Of a stretch of DNA of 64,000 nt, positions 33,300 through 43,385 are shown in pieces (position 1 is the first letter of the stretch; each line of letters starts with the position of its first letter). The DNA comes from Luteimicrobium album (lineage in GTDB: Bacteria > Actinomycetota > Actinomycetes > Actinomycetales > Cellulomonadaceae), in NCBI RefSeq assembly GCF_030161555.1, contig NZ_BSUK01000001.1:3286001-3350000 (forward strand). The letters run 5' to 3'. The notes under the pieces were generated by a model. It was not told the origin of the DNA. It searched no databases and saw only the letters and a program-made list of their open reading frames with translations. The position numbers and the translations under genes are program-made.

Positions 33300-36083
33300 G
33301 TGAGCGAGCCCGCCGCCCCGCCCTATCCCGAGGAGTGGGAGGCCGACGTCGTCCTGCGGGACGGGACGACCGCGCACGTGCGCCCCATCCGGCCCTCCGA
33401 CGCCGACGCCCTCCAGCGCTTCCACGTCGGCCAGTCGCAGCGCTCCGTCTACTTCCGGTTCTTCGCCGCCATGGAGCGGCTGTCCGACCGGGACCTGCGC
33501 CGGTTCACGCACGTCGACCACCACGACCGGGTCGCCCTCATCGCGGTCGCGTCCACGCCCGCCGGGGCCGACGGGACGCCACCTGGCGACGGCGCGACGG
33601 ACGGCGGCGACGACGGCGACGCCCCCTCGGCGAGGAGATCATCGGCGTCGCCCGCTTCGACCGCACCGCCCCGCACGAGGCCGAGGTCGCGTTCAACGTC
33701 GCCGACGCCCACCAGGGACGCGGCCTCGGGTCCGTCCTCCTCGAGCACATCGCCGCCGCCGCCCGCGAGCGCGGCGTCGAACGCTTCACGGCCGACGTCC
33801 TGCCGCAGAACGGGCGCATGCTCGCCGTGTTCCGCGAGGCCGGGTACGACGTCTCCCAGCGCGTCGACGACGGCGTCGTGTCCGTGAGCGTCGACCTCGA
33901 CCCGACCGAGCGGTCCCGGGAGGTCATGGCCGACCGGGAGCGGCGCGCCGAGGCGCGCTCGATGCAGACCCTCCTCGACGCGCACGCCGTGCTCGTCGTG
34001 ACGTCACCCGCCCTGCCCGCGGACGCCGTCGAGCGGCGCTTCGCCGACGCCGTGGTCGCGGGGGCGCTCGCGGACCCCGGGGACGCGACGTTCGACGTCG
34101 TCGGGACGGGCCGCGAGCCGGGGGAGGCGCTGCCGGGCGTCGCGTTCCACGACCGCCTCAAGACGGCGACCGGCCCGTACGACCTCGCGGTGCTCGCCCT
34201 CGCACCCGAGCAGGTGCTCGCGATCGTCCCGGCCCTGGCGAGGCGCGGGGTGCGGGGGCTCGTGGTGCTGTCCGGGGGTTCGCGGAGCTCGGCCCCGACG
34301 GGCTGGCGCGCCAGCTCGAGCTCGTGCGCCGCGCGCACACCGCCGGGATGCGCGTGATCGGCCCCGCCTCCTACGGGCTGCTGCGCCGCACACCCGGGCA
34401 CCGGATCGACGTGTCCCTCGCGACGGACCCCCGCCCGACGGCAGCGTCGGCCTGTTCTGCCAGTCCGCGCCGACCGCGGTGACGCTCCTCGCGACGGTGC
34501 GCCGGCGCGGGCTCGGGGTCGCCACGTTCCTGTCGGCGGGCAACCGCGCGGACGTATCCGGCAACGACATGATGCAGTTCTGGTCCGAGGACCCGTCGAC
34601 GGCGGTCGCGTGCCTCTCGCTCGAGTCCATCGGCAACCCGCGCAAGTTCTCGCGGATCGCGCGGCGCCTCGCGTCCGCGAAGCCGGTGGTCGTGGTCGCG
34701 GCAGGGCAGTCGGGGCACTTCGCGCCGCCCGGGCACGCGGTGCGCCGCGGGCACGTCCCGCGCCGGGCGCTCGAGGAGATCATGAGGCAGGCCGGGGTGA
34801 TCCGCGCCGACAACACCCACCAGATGGTCGACCTCGCCCAGCTCCTCGCGCACCAGCCTCTGCCCGCCGGGCGCCGCGTCGGGATCGTCGGGAGCTCGCC
34901 GTCCCTGGTCTCCGCGGTCGCGGACGCCGCCGAGGCCGCGGGCCTCGTGGTCGCGTGCCGGGCGTCGGTCGAGCGCGAGGACGCGAGCCCCGACCGGATC
35001 CGCGCCGCGCTCGACGTCGTGTTCGCGGACGGCGCGTGCGACGTCGTCGTCGCCGTCAACGTCCCCACCGTGCGCGTGGACCTCGCCTGGCTCGCGGGGA
35101 GCTCGCGGCCCGTGCGGCGTCGTCGGGCCGGCCCACGCTCGTCAGCGCGGTCGGCTTCCACGGCCTCACCGACGCCTTCACGCACACCACGCCCGACGGC
35201 GTCACGCACCGCGTGCCCGCCTACTCCACCCCCGAGGACGCCGTGTGGGCGGCCGCGGCCGTCGCCCGGTACGCGCGCTGGCGCGCGGAGGACCACGGCA
35301 CCCACGTCGCCTACCCCGACGCCGACCGTGACGGTGCCCGCGAGATCGTCGAGTCCGCCGCCCCCGGACCGCTGCCCGCCGCGGACCTCGCGCGTCTGCT
35401 CGCCTGCTACGGCGTGACCGTCTGGCCCGCCACGCCCGTCGAGGACGCCGACCAGGCCGTCGCCGCCGCCCGCGAGCTCGGCTACCCCGTGGCCCTCAAA
35501 GCCACCAGCGAGGCGCTGCGCCACCGCGCCGACCTCGGCGGCGTGCGGCTCGACGTCACCGGGGACGACGACGCCCGGGCCGGCCTCGAGTCCCTGCGGG
35601 CGACCATCCTCGACAACCTCGGGCCCGGCGCGTTCGCCGAGGGGCGGCCCCGTTCGAGGTCCAGCGGATGGCCGACGCCGGCGTCGCGTGCGTCGTGCGC
35701 AGCGGCGAGGACCCCTGTACGGGCCGGTCGTGTCGTTCGGGCTGTCCGGGGACGCCGTCGACCTCCTCGGCGACGTCGCCTACGGCGTCCCGCCCCTCAC
35801 CGACGTCGACGTCGCCGCCATGATCCGCCGCGTCCGGGCCGCGCCCCGCCTGTTCGGGTACCGCGGGGCGCCCGGCGTCGACGTCGCCGCCCTCGAGGAC
35901 CTCGTCGGCCGCGTGTCCGTCCTCGCCGACGACCTGCCCGAGGTCGCGAGCCTCGAGCTCGCCCCCGTCGTCGTCGCCCCCCACAGCCTCGCCGTCCTCG
36001 GCGCCCGCGCCACCCTCGCCCCGCCGCGCCGCGTCGACGCCCTGCGCCGCGCCCTGCCCATGCTCTCCGGCCCCGCGACGTAG
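33300..36083 (+). CDS. pat: Protein lysine acetyltransferase: GNAT plus acyl-CoA synthetase (ADP-forming)-like (six frame breaks)
   Basis: About 929 residues after repair. Domain order: N-terminal GNAT (VRPIRPSDADALQRF, then the CoA loop DAHQGRGLGSVLLEH), CoA-binding Rossmann domain (LLDAHAVLVVTSP), succinyl-CoA-ligase-like domains (GLFCQSAPTAVTLLATV, GNRADVSGNDMMQFW), and a C-terminal ATP-grasp part (LARLLACYGVTVWP, YPVALKATSEALRHRADLGG). This is the PatZ/YfiQ-like enzyme with GNAT moved to the N-terminus, as in streptomycete Pat, which acetylates acetyl-CoA synthetase. Breaks: 33622-33626, 34274-34278, 34428-34432, 35096-35099, 35648-35651, 35712-35715. Each needs one G or C. Confidence 0.82.
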
Positions 36084-36100
36084 CCCTGCGCCCCGACTCC

Positions 36101-36137
36101 CTCGCGAAGCACCTCTCCGGGAGGCCTGCTTCGCGAG
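36101..36137 (+). terminator. Terminator hairpin after pat
   Basis: CTCGCGAAGCA (36101-36111) pairs perfectly with TGCTTCGCGAG (36127-36137); an inner CCTC/GAGG stem extends it. Located 18 bp after the pat stop. Confidence 0.75.
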
Positions 36138-36185
36138 ATGGGCCTCCCGGGGGCCCACCTCGGTGAGGGCGGGGGCGTGCGGTGC

Positions 36186-36191
36186 GAGAAT
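36186..36191 (+). promoter_or_regulatory. Leaderless -10-like box (GAGAAT)
   Basis: Ends 6 bases before GTG 36198; the first base deviates from TANNNT. Confidence 0.4.
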
Positions 36192-36197
36192 GACCGG

Positions 36198-36778
36198 GTG
36201 CCGCAGCCCGCCACCTCACCCCGCGCCGACCTCACCGCCCAGCTCGTCCGGGCCGGCTACTACCCGCAGCTCGTGGACGACGTCGTCGACGTCGCCGTCG
36301 CCGACGAGGACCTCGTCGCCCACCTCGTGCACGCCGAGACCACGTTCGACGGCGAGGAGATCCGCCGCCACGTCACGGTTCTCGCGCTCACCCCCACCCG
36401 GTTCGTCACCGTCCACGTCGACGACCACCCCGCCGACTCCGAGCACCCCGCCGCGAGCGCGGTCGCGACCTCCGACGCCGTGCCGCTGCGCGCCGTGAGC
36501 TCGGTCTCCTCACCCACGTCGTCGCCCGCCCCGACACCCACCGCGCCGGCCAGGCGCCCGCCGAGCTCACCCTCGCCATCGGGTGGGGCGGCGTCCAGCG
36601 TGTCGACCTCGAGCCCGCCCAGTGCGCCGACCCGACCTGCGAGGCCGACCACGGCCTCACCGGCCAGCTCCTGCCCGACGACCTCGTCGTCCGCGTCAGC
36701 GCCGAGGCCGACGGCGCCAAGGCCGTCCAGCGCGCCGCCCGGTTCGCGCGCGTCCTGTCCGCCGCGACCGCGCGCTGA
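36198..36778 (+). CDS. DUF5998 family protein (frame broken once)
   Basis: About 193 residues after repair: ADLTAQLVRAGYYPQLVDDV at the start, HLVHAETTFDGEEIRRHVTV and TRFVTVHVDDHPAD in the middle. Then, after a missing base near 36504-36509, LTLAIGWGGVQRVDLEPAQC and VRVSAEADGAKAVQRAARFA. This matches DUF5998, a conserved actinobacterial family of unknown role that lies next to the phosphodiesterase gene in many genomes. Its TGA overlaps the next ATG by one base (TGATG), so the two are co-translated. Confidence 0.78.
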
Positions 36779-38005
36779 TGGCCGACCTTCTCCCCGTCCT
36801 CGCGGCGCTCGCGGGCGCGCGCGGCGACGTCCCGCGGGACGTCGCCGCGGACACCTTCGTGGCGCCGTCGTACGGGGGTGAGCCTCGACGCCGTCCTGCC
36901 GGGCGTGCTCGGCGCACTCGCCGGCTGCGGTGGGGGCGACGGCGCGGGCTCCGACCCGGCCGCGACCGCCCGGCTCGGCCTGCCTGCGGCGACCCGCGCG
37001 TGCGTCGTCCTCGTCGACGGGCTCGGCTGGGAGAACCTGCGCGAACGCGCCGGCCACGCCTCCTTCCTGCGGCCCCGCCTGAGCGACCCGGCCGCCGCCC
37101 GCCCCTTGACCACGACCTATCCCTCGACGACGGCGGCCGCGATCGGCACGTTCGGCACGGGCGCCCCGCCCGGGCGCACCGCCATGCTCGGGTACACCGT
37201 CCGCAACCCCGCCACGGGCGGCCTCGCCGGCCTCGTGTCCTGGGAGGGGGCGCCCGACCCCCGCACCTGGCAGCGCGAGGCACCCCTCCCCGAGGTCGCA
37301 GCTACGGGCGGGCTGCCCGTCACCTCGGTCGGCCCCGCACGCTTCGCCGGCTCCGGGATGACCGTCGCCGCCCTGCGCGGCGGCACCTACCTGCCCGCCG
37401 AGGCGCTCGCCGACCGGGTCGCCGCGGCATCCCGGGCGCTGCGCGGACCGGGGCTCGTCTACCTGTACTGGGGCGAGGTCGACAAGGTCGGCCACCACCA
37501 GGGCTGGCGGTCGGCCGCGTGGGGGCACGCGCTCGAGGAGCTCGACGCGGGCCTGTCGCTGCTCGCCCGGTCGCTGCCCGCCGGGACCCTGCTGGTCGTC
37601 ACCGCGGACCACGGGATGGTCGACGTCGACCCCGCCGTCCGCTGGGACGTCGCGACCGACCCCGTGCTGCGGGCCGACGTCGCGCTCGTCGCGGGCGAAC
37701 CGCGCGCGAGCCACCTCTACCTCGAGCCCGGGGCCGACGCGCGGGCGGTCGCCGCCCGCTGGTCTGCCCACCTGGGCGACGCCGCGCTCGTGGGCGTGCG
37801 CGACGACGTCGTCGCCGCGGGCCTGTTCGGCGACGTGGCGCCGCACGCCCTGCCCGTGATCGGGGACGTCGTCGTCGCGGCGACGGGCCGCGCGAGCATC
37901 GTGGACTCGCGCACCCAGACCCCGGCGAGCCTCACGCTCGTCGGGATGCACGGGTCGCTCACGCCCGCCGAGATGCGGATCCCGCTCGTCGTCCACCTGA
38001 CCTGA
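36778..38005 (+). CDS. Alkaline-phosphatase-superfamily phosphodiesterase (frame broken once)
   Basis: About 409 residues after repair. Metal and nucleophile motifs of the nucleotide pyrophosphatase/phosphodiesterase type: Asp in CVVLVDGLGWEN, Thr nucleophile region TYPSTTAAAIGTF, YWGEVDKVGHHQGW (Asp/His), VTADHGMVDV (Asp-His) and a C-terminal VGMHGSL His. No signal peptide is seen. The frame breaks at the G5 run 36874-36878; two further Gs restore it. It is cotranscribed with DUF5998, with thymidine kinase following 14 bp later. The substrate is unknown. Confidence 0.83.
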
Positions 38006-38019
38006 GAGGACCACCACCC

Positions 38020-38664
38020 GTGGCCGAGCTCGTCTTCTTCAGCGGCACCATGGACTCCGGCAAGTCCACGCTCGCCCTGCAGACCCACCACAACCACTCC
38101 TCGCGGGGGCGGCACGGGCTGCTGTTCACGCGCAACGACCGGGCCGGGCAGGCGCGCCTGTCGTCGCGCCTCGGGCTCGAGGTCGACGCCGACGAGGTCG
38201 ACGACGCCACCGACTTCTGGGCCGTGGTGTCCGACGCGCGGTCCCGCACCGGGCACGTCGACTACCTCGTGTGCGACGAGGCGCAGTTCTACGCGCCCGA
38301 GCAGGTCGAGCAGCTCGCCCGGCTCGTCGACGAGGCCGGGATCGACGTGTACGCGTTCGGGATCCTCGCGGACTTCCGCACCCGGCTGTTCCCCGGGTCG
38401 GCGCGGCTCGTCGAGCTCGCCGACCGCGTCGAGACCCTCCAGGTCCCGGCGCTGTGCTGGTGCGGGGCGCGTGCCACGCACAACGCGCGCACCGTCGACG
38501 GGCGGATGGTCGTGGAGGGCGAGCAGGTCGTCGTCGGCGACGTGGACGCGTCCGCGGGGACCGTCGCCTACGAGGTGCTGTGCCGCCGCCACCACGCGCG
38601 CCGCATGACGCTCGCGACGGCGTCGGCCCGCTCGGGCCCGGGCGACACTCTCGACCTCGCCTGA
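38020..38664 (+). CDS. tdk: Thymidine kinase (TK1 type)
   Basis: Protein of 214 residues that phosphorylates thymidine for salvage. Walker A FFSGTMDSGKSTLAL near residue 6, Walker B YLVCDEAQFY with the catalytic Glu, the lasso-region FGILADFRTRLFPGS, and zinc ligands CWCGARATHN and CRRHH. GTG 38020 has a GAGAGGA ribosome site 10 bases upstream. The gene is complete and its frame intact. It follows the phosphodiesterase by 14 bp, suggesting a shared transcript. Confidence 0.93.
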   Translation: MAELVFFSGTMDSGKSTLALQTHHNHSSRGRHGLLFTRNDRAGQARLSSRLGLEVDADEVDDATDFWAVVSDARSRTGHVDYLVCDEAQFYAPEQVEQLARLVDEAGIDVYAFGILADFRTRLFPGSARLVELADRVETLQVPALCWCGARATHNARTVDGRMVVEGEQVVVGDVDASAGTVAYEVLCRRHHARRMTLATASARSGPGDTLDLA

Positions 38665-38697
38665 GCGGCGCCCTTCACCGCGAGGTATGGGGGAAGG

Positions 38698-39977
38698 TCA
38701 GGCGTCGGTGCGGGAGCCGAACATGATCTCGTCCCACGACGGCATCTTGGCGCGCTGCTTGCGCGACGACGGCTTGCGCTCGGCGGCGCGGCCCGCACCC
38801 GCGGGCTCGAGGGCGGGGTCGTCCTCGGAGCCGTGAGCGGAGCGCGCGGTACCGGTGTCCCGAGCCCCGCCGTCGGCGGCGTGGTCACCGCGGTCGTCCG
38901 CGGCGGGCTCGTCGGCGGGTGCCGGGTCGAGGTCGACCCCGTCCACGTCGTCGTCGAGGTGCGCGTCTTTGGCCGGGAACGGGAGCGCGACGACGTCCGC
39001 GACGCTCATCCGGTCGGCGACGGACACGCGGTCGTGCCCGTGCCGCTGGCGCTTCCCGCGCCGGCCGCGGCGGTCGTCGTGCGCGTCGTCGCCGGTGATG
39101 TGGTCGGCGTCGTCCGGGGGCTCCACGTGGCCGGTCGGGTCACCGTGCGTCTCGCCCGGACGGCCGGGACGGTCCGCCCGGGAACCGGCGGGGTGCGGCT
39201 CGTCACGCAGGGGACCGAACCCCTCGAAGTCCTCCTCGACGACGTCGGGGGCGCGCGTGCCCCGGCGCCGACCGAGGTCGTCCAGGAGCGCGTCCGTCGT
39301 CGCGGCGTCCCGGGGGTGGCGCGGGTCCCGCCCACGCTCCAGCAGCCCGTCGACCGCGGACAGCACGGGTCGCACCGCGGACCGGACGTCGTCGTCCGCG
39401 ACGCCGTGGGTGCCCCCACCTCGTTCTCCGACAGCCACCGGGCCTCGTCGTCCAGGGCCCGGACCTCGCGCGAGGACGCGTCGTACGCCCAGGTCGCCGT
39501 CCGGTCCCGGCCGCCCGCGGCAAACCGTGCCGTCGCCCGCCACGTGCCCGACGCGTCGCGTGCCGCGTCCCACGCCACCGACTCCGCGTCGACGTCCCGC
39601 GACGCGAGCCGGTCGGCGACGAGGTCCGCGAGCGTCGGGGCGTCCGCGTCGCCGAGCCGCGTCGCGCGCACCCGGTCCACCACGTGCTCACGCTCGGCGA
39701 GCACCGGCCCCTCGTACCGGCGCACGTGCTCGACCGGCACCCCGGCCTCCGCGGCCACCTGCTCGGCGCTCGCGCCCGCACGGATCCGGGCCTGGATCTC
39801 CCGCACCGGCAGGGTGCCCGGCGACGACGCGCGCAGCTGCTCGAGCTGGGGCCGGTCCCGGCGCACCGCGGCCCGCAGCGTGTCGTCGATGCGCACGGTG
39901 TACCGCTCGCCCATGGGTCCCGCGAGGACGAGACTCTCCCCGTCCTCGTGCAGTCCCACCAGGTTCAGCTCGTTCAT
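38698..39977 (-). CDS. sepH: Septation protein SepH (frame broken once)
   Basis: About 426 residues after repair. The N-terminal DUF3071 domain is intact: MNELNLVGLHEDGESLVL, a helix-turn-helix-like LPVREIQARIRAGASAEQVA and VPVEHVRRYEGPVLAEREHV. The long acidic, disordered linker is rich in Asp, His and Arg, and the conserved tail KMPSWDEIMFGSR is present. SepH stimulates FtsZ assembly in Streptomyces and mycobacteria. The break lies at 39413-39417 (G5 for G6). ATG 39977 has a GGGAGG ribosome site. Divergent from the YicG-like gene. Confidence 0.9.
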
Positions 39978-40146
39978 CACGCCTCCCGTCAGCCACGACC
40001 GTACTAGGCTCGCGCGCCCAGACCCGGCTTCCGTCCCCCGAGCGTGCCACCTCCGGCCCGGCACCCGGCGCAGGCGCCCCGGTGTGCCGCGAGTCCGCGA
40101 GCTCGCGCGCGGCGCCGCCCGCTCGCCCCGGGGACCCGTGCGCTGG

Positions 40147-40152
40147 GATGAT
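40147..40152 (+). promoter_or_regulatory. Leaderless -10-like box (GATGAT)
   Basis: Ends 6 bases before GTG 40159; deviates from TANNNT in the first base. Confidence 0.35.
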
Positions 40153-40158
40153 CGGCAC

Positions 40159-40821
40159 GTGACCGTCGTCCTGCACGCCGAGCCGGCCCTGGAGATCGCC
40201 GGCGTCTTCTTCGCGGCCCTGTCCGGCGGGCTGTCCGCCGTGCGCAAGCACCTCGACGTGTTCGGCGTCCTCGTCCTCGCCGGGACCGCCGGGCTCGGCG
40301 GCGGCATGCTCCGCGACGTCCTGATCGGCGCGACCCCGCCCGTCGGGATCACCGACCCCGTGCTCGTCGGCACCGCGCTCCTGTCCGGGGTCGCGATCTG
40401 GTTCTTCCACCCCGGCATCGCCCGCATGCGCCGCGGCGTCGTCGTGCTCGACGCCGGCGCGCTCGGGCTGTTCGTCATCGTCGGGACCACCAAGGGCCTG
40501 CAGTACGACGCGGGGATGCTCGCGTCGGTGATCGTCGGCACCCTCACCGGCATCGGGGGCGGCGTGCTGCGCGACGTCCTCACGGGCGAGGTCCCGCTCG
40601 TCCTGCAGGACCGCCAGCTCTACGCCGTCCCGGCGCTCGCGGGCGCGGGCGCGACGGTGCTGCTGTGGCACGAGGGCTGGCTCACGGCGTGGTCGGCGAC
40701 GCTCGTCGCGCTCGGCGTGATCGCGTTCCGGCTGCTGTCGCTGTGGCGGGGCTGGGTGCTGCCCGACGCTGCGCAGGCCGCGTGGCCCGGTCCGTGGAAC
40801 GGTGGCCGCCGGCCCCGGTGA
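40159..40821 (+). CDS. TRIC-type/YicG (UPF0126) membrane protein
   Basis: Protein of 220 residues with seven predicted membrane helices and the internal duplication of the family: each half has a Gly-rich GGGMLRDVLIG or GGGVLRDVLTG motif (~50 and ~138). Bacterial TRIC homologues form homotrimeric cation channels. The C-terminus (WRGWVLPDAAQAAW) is short and cytosolic. It stands alone between sepH (divergent) and the DUF4193 gene. Confidence 0.88.
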   Translation: MTVVLHAEPALEIAGVFFAALSGGLSAVRKHLDVFGVLVLAGTAGLGGGMLRDVLIGATPPVGITDPVLVGTALLSGVAIWFFHPGIARMRRGVVVLDAGALGLFVIVGTTKGLQYDAGMLASVIVGTLTGIGGGVLRDVLTGEVPLVLQDRQLYAVPALAGAGATVLLWHEGWLTAWSATLVALGVIAFRLLSLWRGWVLPDAAQAAWPGPWNGGRRPR

Positions 40822-41059
40822 CACCCGGCAGGCAACGTTCTGACCTGCGACGATACGGTGCAGGGGGTGAAGTCCGCCACACTTGGCGCCCCGCGACCCG
40901 TTCCAGGCTGCGAGCCGCGACCGCATGGTGTTGAATCACCCTTCGCCGACCGGGAATGAAACCGGTCGCGCGTGCATTGAACGCGCAGTGCCCGGCTGGT
41001 CGGTGACCCGCCAGCCGCCCACGCAACGTCCGACGAACGACCGGAGTGTGACCCCACCG
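40822..41059 (+). other. Leader/promoter region of the DUF4193 gene
   Basis: 238 bp without a gene. It contains a TACGGT -10-like box near 40854 and three short inverted repeats: GACCGG/CCGGTC near 40950-40970, GCGCGT/ACGCGC and GGCTGG/CCAGCC. A structured leader is possible. No known riboswitch is recognised. Confidence 0.35.
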
Positions 41060-41362
41060 ATGGCAACTGACTACGACGCCCCGCGCAAGACCGACGACGA
41101 CCTGTCCGAGGACTCCCTCGAGGAGCTGAAGGCGCGCCGGTCCGACAAGAGCTCGGGGGTTGTGGACGAGGACGAGACCGAGGCCGCGGAAGGCTTCGAG
41201 CTCCCGGGCGCCGACCTGTCGGGCGAGGAGCTGTCGGTCCGGGTCCTGCCCCAGCAGGCGAACGAGTTCACCTGCTCGCGCTGCTTCCTCGTGCACCACC
41301 GTTCCCAGCTCGCGTACACCACGAAGGACGGTCAGCCGGTCTGCACGGAGTGCGCCGCCTGA
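41060..41362 (+). CDS. DUF4193 family protein
   Basis: Protein of 100 residues. The N-terminal half is acidic and disordered (ATDYDAPRKTDDDLSEDSLE). The C-terminal half holds a small zinc ribbon: FTCSRCFLVHHRSQL and GQPVCTECA, giving two CxxC pairs. This is the conserved actinobacterial DUF4193 family, nearly always in this neighbourhood (sepH, DUF3093, dut), with unknown role. ATG 41060 is the family start. A terminator shared with the convergent DUF3093 gene follows. Confidence 0.92.
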   Translation: MATDYDAPRKTDDDLSEDSLEELKARRSDKSSGVVDEDETEAAEGFELPGADLSGEELSVRVLPQQANEFTCSRCFLVHHRSQLAYTTKDGQPVCTECAA

Positions 41363-41402
41363 CCTCCCGCCGGGCCCTCGGGCCTCGCGAGCGACCGACG
41401 AT

Positions 41403-41431
41403 CGGCCGTCACCCCTCGGGGGTGGCGGCCG
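41403..41431. terminator. Bidirectional terminator hairpin
   Basis: A 13-bp stem: CGGCCG-T-CACCCC pairs with GGGGTG-G-CGGCCG around a TCG loop. It follows DUF4193 and overlaps the end of the convergent DUF3093 gene. Confidence 0.7.
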
Positions 41432-41957
41432 TTCCTCGTTCCCGGGCCTCGTCGGCCGGGGTCGCGGTGACGGCGGCGCCCGCGGCACGCAGGGCGGCCT
41501 CGAGGTCGGCGGGTCGGCGGGTGCCGACGAGCCAGCCGGGGGTGGGGTCGTCCGGGTCGACGACGCGGACGACGACCGCGGACCGCAGCCAGGGGCGCAG
41601 GCACGCGTAGGTCCGCGCGTCGGACCCGGGACCGAGCTCGGCGCGCAGCGCCGCGGCGTCGAGGGCGCGGGGGTCGGCGAGGAGCGCCACCGGGATGCGG
41701 GCGCGGCCCGCCCACAGCCACGGGGCACCGTCCGGGCCGGGCCCGACGGCGACCACGGGCGAGGACGTCCACAGGAGGACGGCGAGGACGACGGCGGCGA
41801 CGGCGCCCACGATCAGGGACGCGGCGATCGAGATCAGCCAGAGCACGATCCCGAGGACGAACCCGACGCACACCGCGCCGACGACCCACGCGGGCCCGGG
41901 GTGGAGCCGCTCGCGGAACGTGGCGGAGACGGTGGCCTGGGGTGCGGGTTCGGGCAT
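41409..41957 (-). CDS. DUF3093 family membrane protein
   Basis: Protein of 182 residues with two N-terminal membrane helices (AWVVGAVCVGFVLGIVLWL and ASLIVGAVAAVVLAVLLW). A soluble domain follows, carrying the family motif ARIPVALLADPRALDAAAL and CLRPWLRSAVVVRV, then DDPTPGWLVGTRRPADLEAAL. The divergent pairing with dut is conserved in actinobacteria. Function is unknown. ATG 41957 has a CATCCT -10-like box 6 bases upstream. Confidence 0.9.
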   Translation of the reverse strand: MPEPAPQATVSATFRERLHPGPAWVVGAVCVGFVLGIVLWLISIAASLIVGAVAAVVLAVLLWTSSPVVAVGPGPDGAPWLWAGRARIPVALLADPRALDAAALRAELGPGSDARTYACLRPWLRSAVVVRVVDPDDPTPGWLVGTRRPADLEAALRAAGAAVTATPADEARERGTAATPEG

Positions 41958-42042
41958 GGCACCAGGATGCCATCCGAGCCGGGGAGTCCCGGCGCGGCGG
42001 TGCGCCCGGGCGCGCGCGTGGACCGGCCCGCCCGCGAGCAAC

Positions 42043-42048
42043 TAGGCT
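42043..42048 (+). promoter_or_regulatory. -10 box (TAGGCT) of dut
   Basis: Ends 8 bases before GTG 42057, consistent with a leaderless or near-leaderless transcript. Confidence 0.55.
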
Positions 42049-42056
42049 CACGCCTC

Positions 42057-42531
42057 GTGTCCAGCTCCGAGGTGACCGACGTCCTGCTGCAGCGTCTCGA
42101 CGACGGCGTCCCCCGCCGTCCTACGCCCACCCGGGCGACGCGGGCGCCGACCTCGTGACCACGGTGGACGTCGAGCTCGGCCCGGGGAGCGCGCGCTGGT
42201 GCCCACCGGCATCGCGATCGCGCTCCCGGACGGGTACGCGGCGTTCGTGCACCCGCGCTCGGGCCTGGCGACCCGGCACGGCCTGACGGTCGTCAACGCG
42301 CCCGGCACCGTCGACGCGGGCTACCGCGGCGAGATCAAGGTCACGCTGCTCAACACGGACCGCTCCGAGCCCATCACGCTGCGGCGCGGCGACCGGATCG
42401 CCCAGCTCGTGGTGCAGAAGGTCGAGCGGGTCCGGTTCGTCGAGGCCGAGCGCCTGCCCGGGTCGCACCGCGGGGACGGCGGATTCGGGTCCTCGGGCGG
42501 CTTCGGCGGCGCGGGAACAGCGACCCCCTGA
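42057..42531 (+). CDS. dut: dUTP diphosphatase (two frame breaks)
   Basis: 158 residues after repair. It hydrolyses dUTP to dUMP, keeping uracil out of DNA and feeding dTMP synthesis. Trimeric dUTPase motifs: [10 protein letters not shown] (I), [13 protein letters not shown] (II), [14 protein letters not shown] (III), [15 protein letters not shown] (IV) and [16 protein letters not shown] (V). Breaks at 42110-42114 (C5 for C6) and 42184-42187 (G4 for G5); the repaired length fits exactly. It heads a conserved run with DUF3710, OB-fold and DUF3159 genes. Confidence 0.92.
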
Positions 42532-42623
42532 CCGTCCGCCGCCCTCAGGTGGCGGGGCTACTGTGGAATGCGGGACGCGGGCGATCCTCGCGCGCGCCCG
42601 ACGGTACTGACGAGGAGATCAAC

Positions 42624-43385
42624 GTGGGGCTTTTCCGACGGGCCACGGCCGACGAGCGCCGGGAGGACCGTGAGAGCGCCCTCGCGCGCGAGGAGGAGGG
42701 TCTCGCGCAGGACGGCGACGGCGACCAGCCGCGCACGTCCGGCCCGTTCGACGCCGCGGAGATCGAGGACGCGTCGGGCCGCCTCGACCTGGGCGGCCTC
42801 CTGGTGCCCGGCGTCCCGGGGATGCGGTTGCGCCTCGAGCAGGACCGCCGCACGGGCAAGTTCACCGGCGTGGCGTGCACGGTCGAGGGCTCGGTGCTGC
42901 AGGTGCAGGCTTTCGCCGCGCCGCGCACGCAGGGCATCTGGGACGAGATCCGCGAGGAGATCGCGTCGTCGGTGCAGCAGCAGGGCGGCGCCGCGGACGA
43001 CGTCCCCGGCCCGTTCGGGCGCGAGCTGCTCGCCCGCCTCCCCGTCGCGGGCGCGGACGGGCGCACCGGCTTCCGGCCCGCCCGGTTCCTCGGGGTCGAC
43101 GGGCCGCGATGGTTCCTGCGCGGCGTGATCACCGGTCGTGCCGCCGTCGAGCCTGAGGCCGCGACGACGCTGGAGTTCGTGTTCGCGAACACCGTGGTGG
43201 TGCGCGGCGAGGCGGCCCGCCCACCGCGTGACGTCCTCGAGCTGACCCCGCCCGCCCAGCCGGACGCGAACGGCGCGTCCGAGGACGGCGCGGAGGCGGG
43301 CGGGCAGGCCGCGGGGCACGCGCAGCCGCCGGCCGGGGGCTTCAACCCGCTCGAGCGGGGTCCCGAGATCACGGAGATCCGCTGA
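42624..43385 (+). CDS. DUF3710 family protein
   Basis: Protein of 253 residues, conserved next to dut in actinobacteria. A charged N-terminus (RRATADERREDRESALAREE) precedes the DUF3710 core: GRLDLGGLLVPGVPGMRLRL, GSVLQVQAFAAPRTQGIWDE and RFLGVDGPRWFLRGVITGRA. The tail is Ala/Gly/Pro-rich and ends NPLERGPEITEIR. Function unknown. GTG 42624 follows a GAGGAGA ribosome site. Its stop overlaps the next ATG (TGATG). Confidence 0.9.
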   Translation: MGLFRRATADERREDRESALAREEEGLAQDGDGDQPRTSGPFDAAEIEDASGRLDLGGLLVPGVPGMRLRLEQDRRTGKFTGVACTVEGSVLQVQAFAAPRTQGIWDEIREEIASSVQQQGGAADDVPGPFGRELLARLPVAGADGRTGFRPARFLGVDGPRWFLRGVITGRAAVEPEAATTLEFVFANTVVVRGEAARPPRDVLELTPPAQPDANGASEDGAEAGGQAAGHAQPPAGGFNPLERGPEITEIR

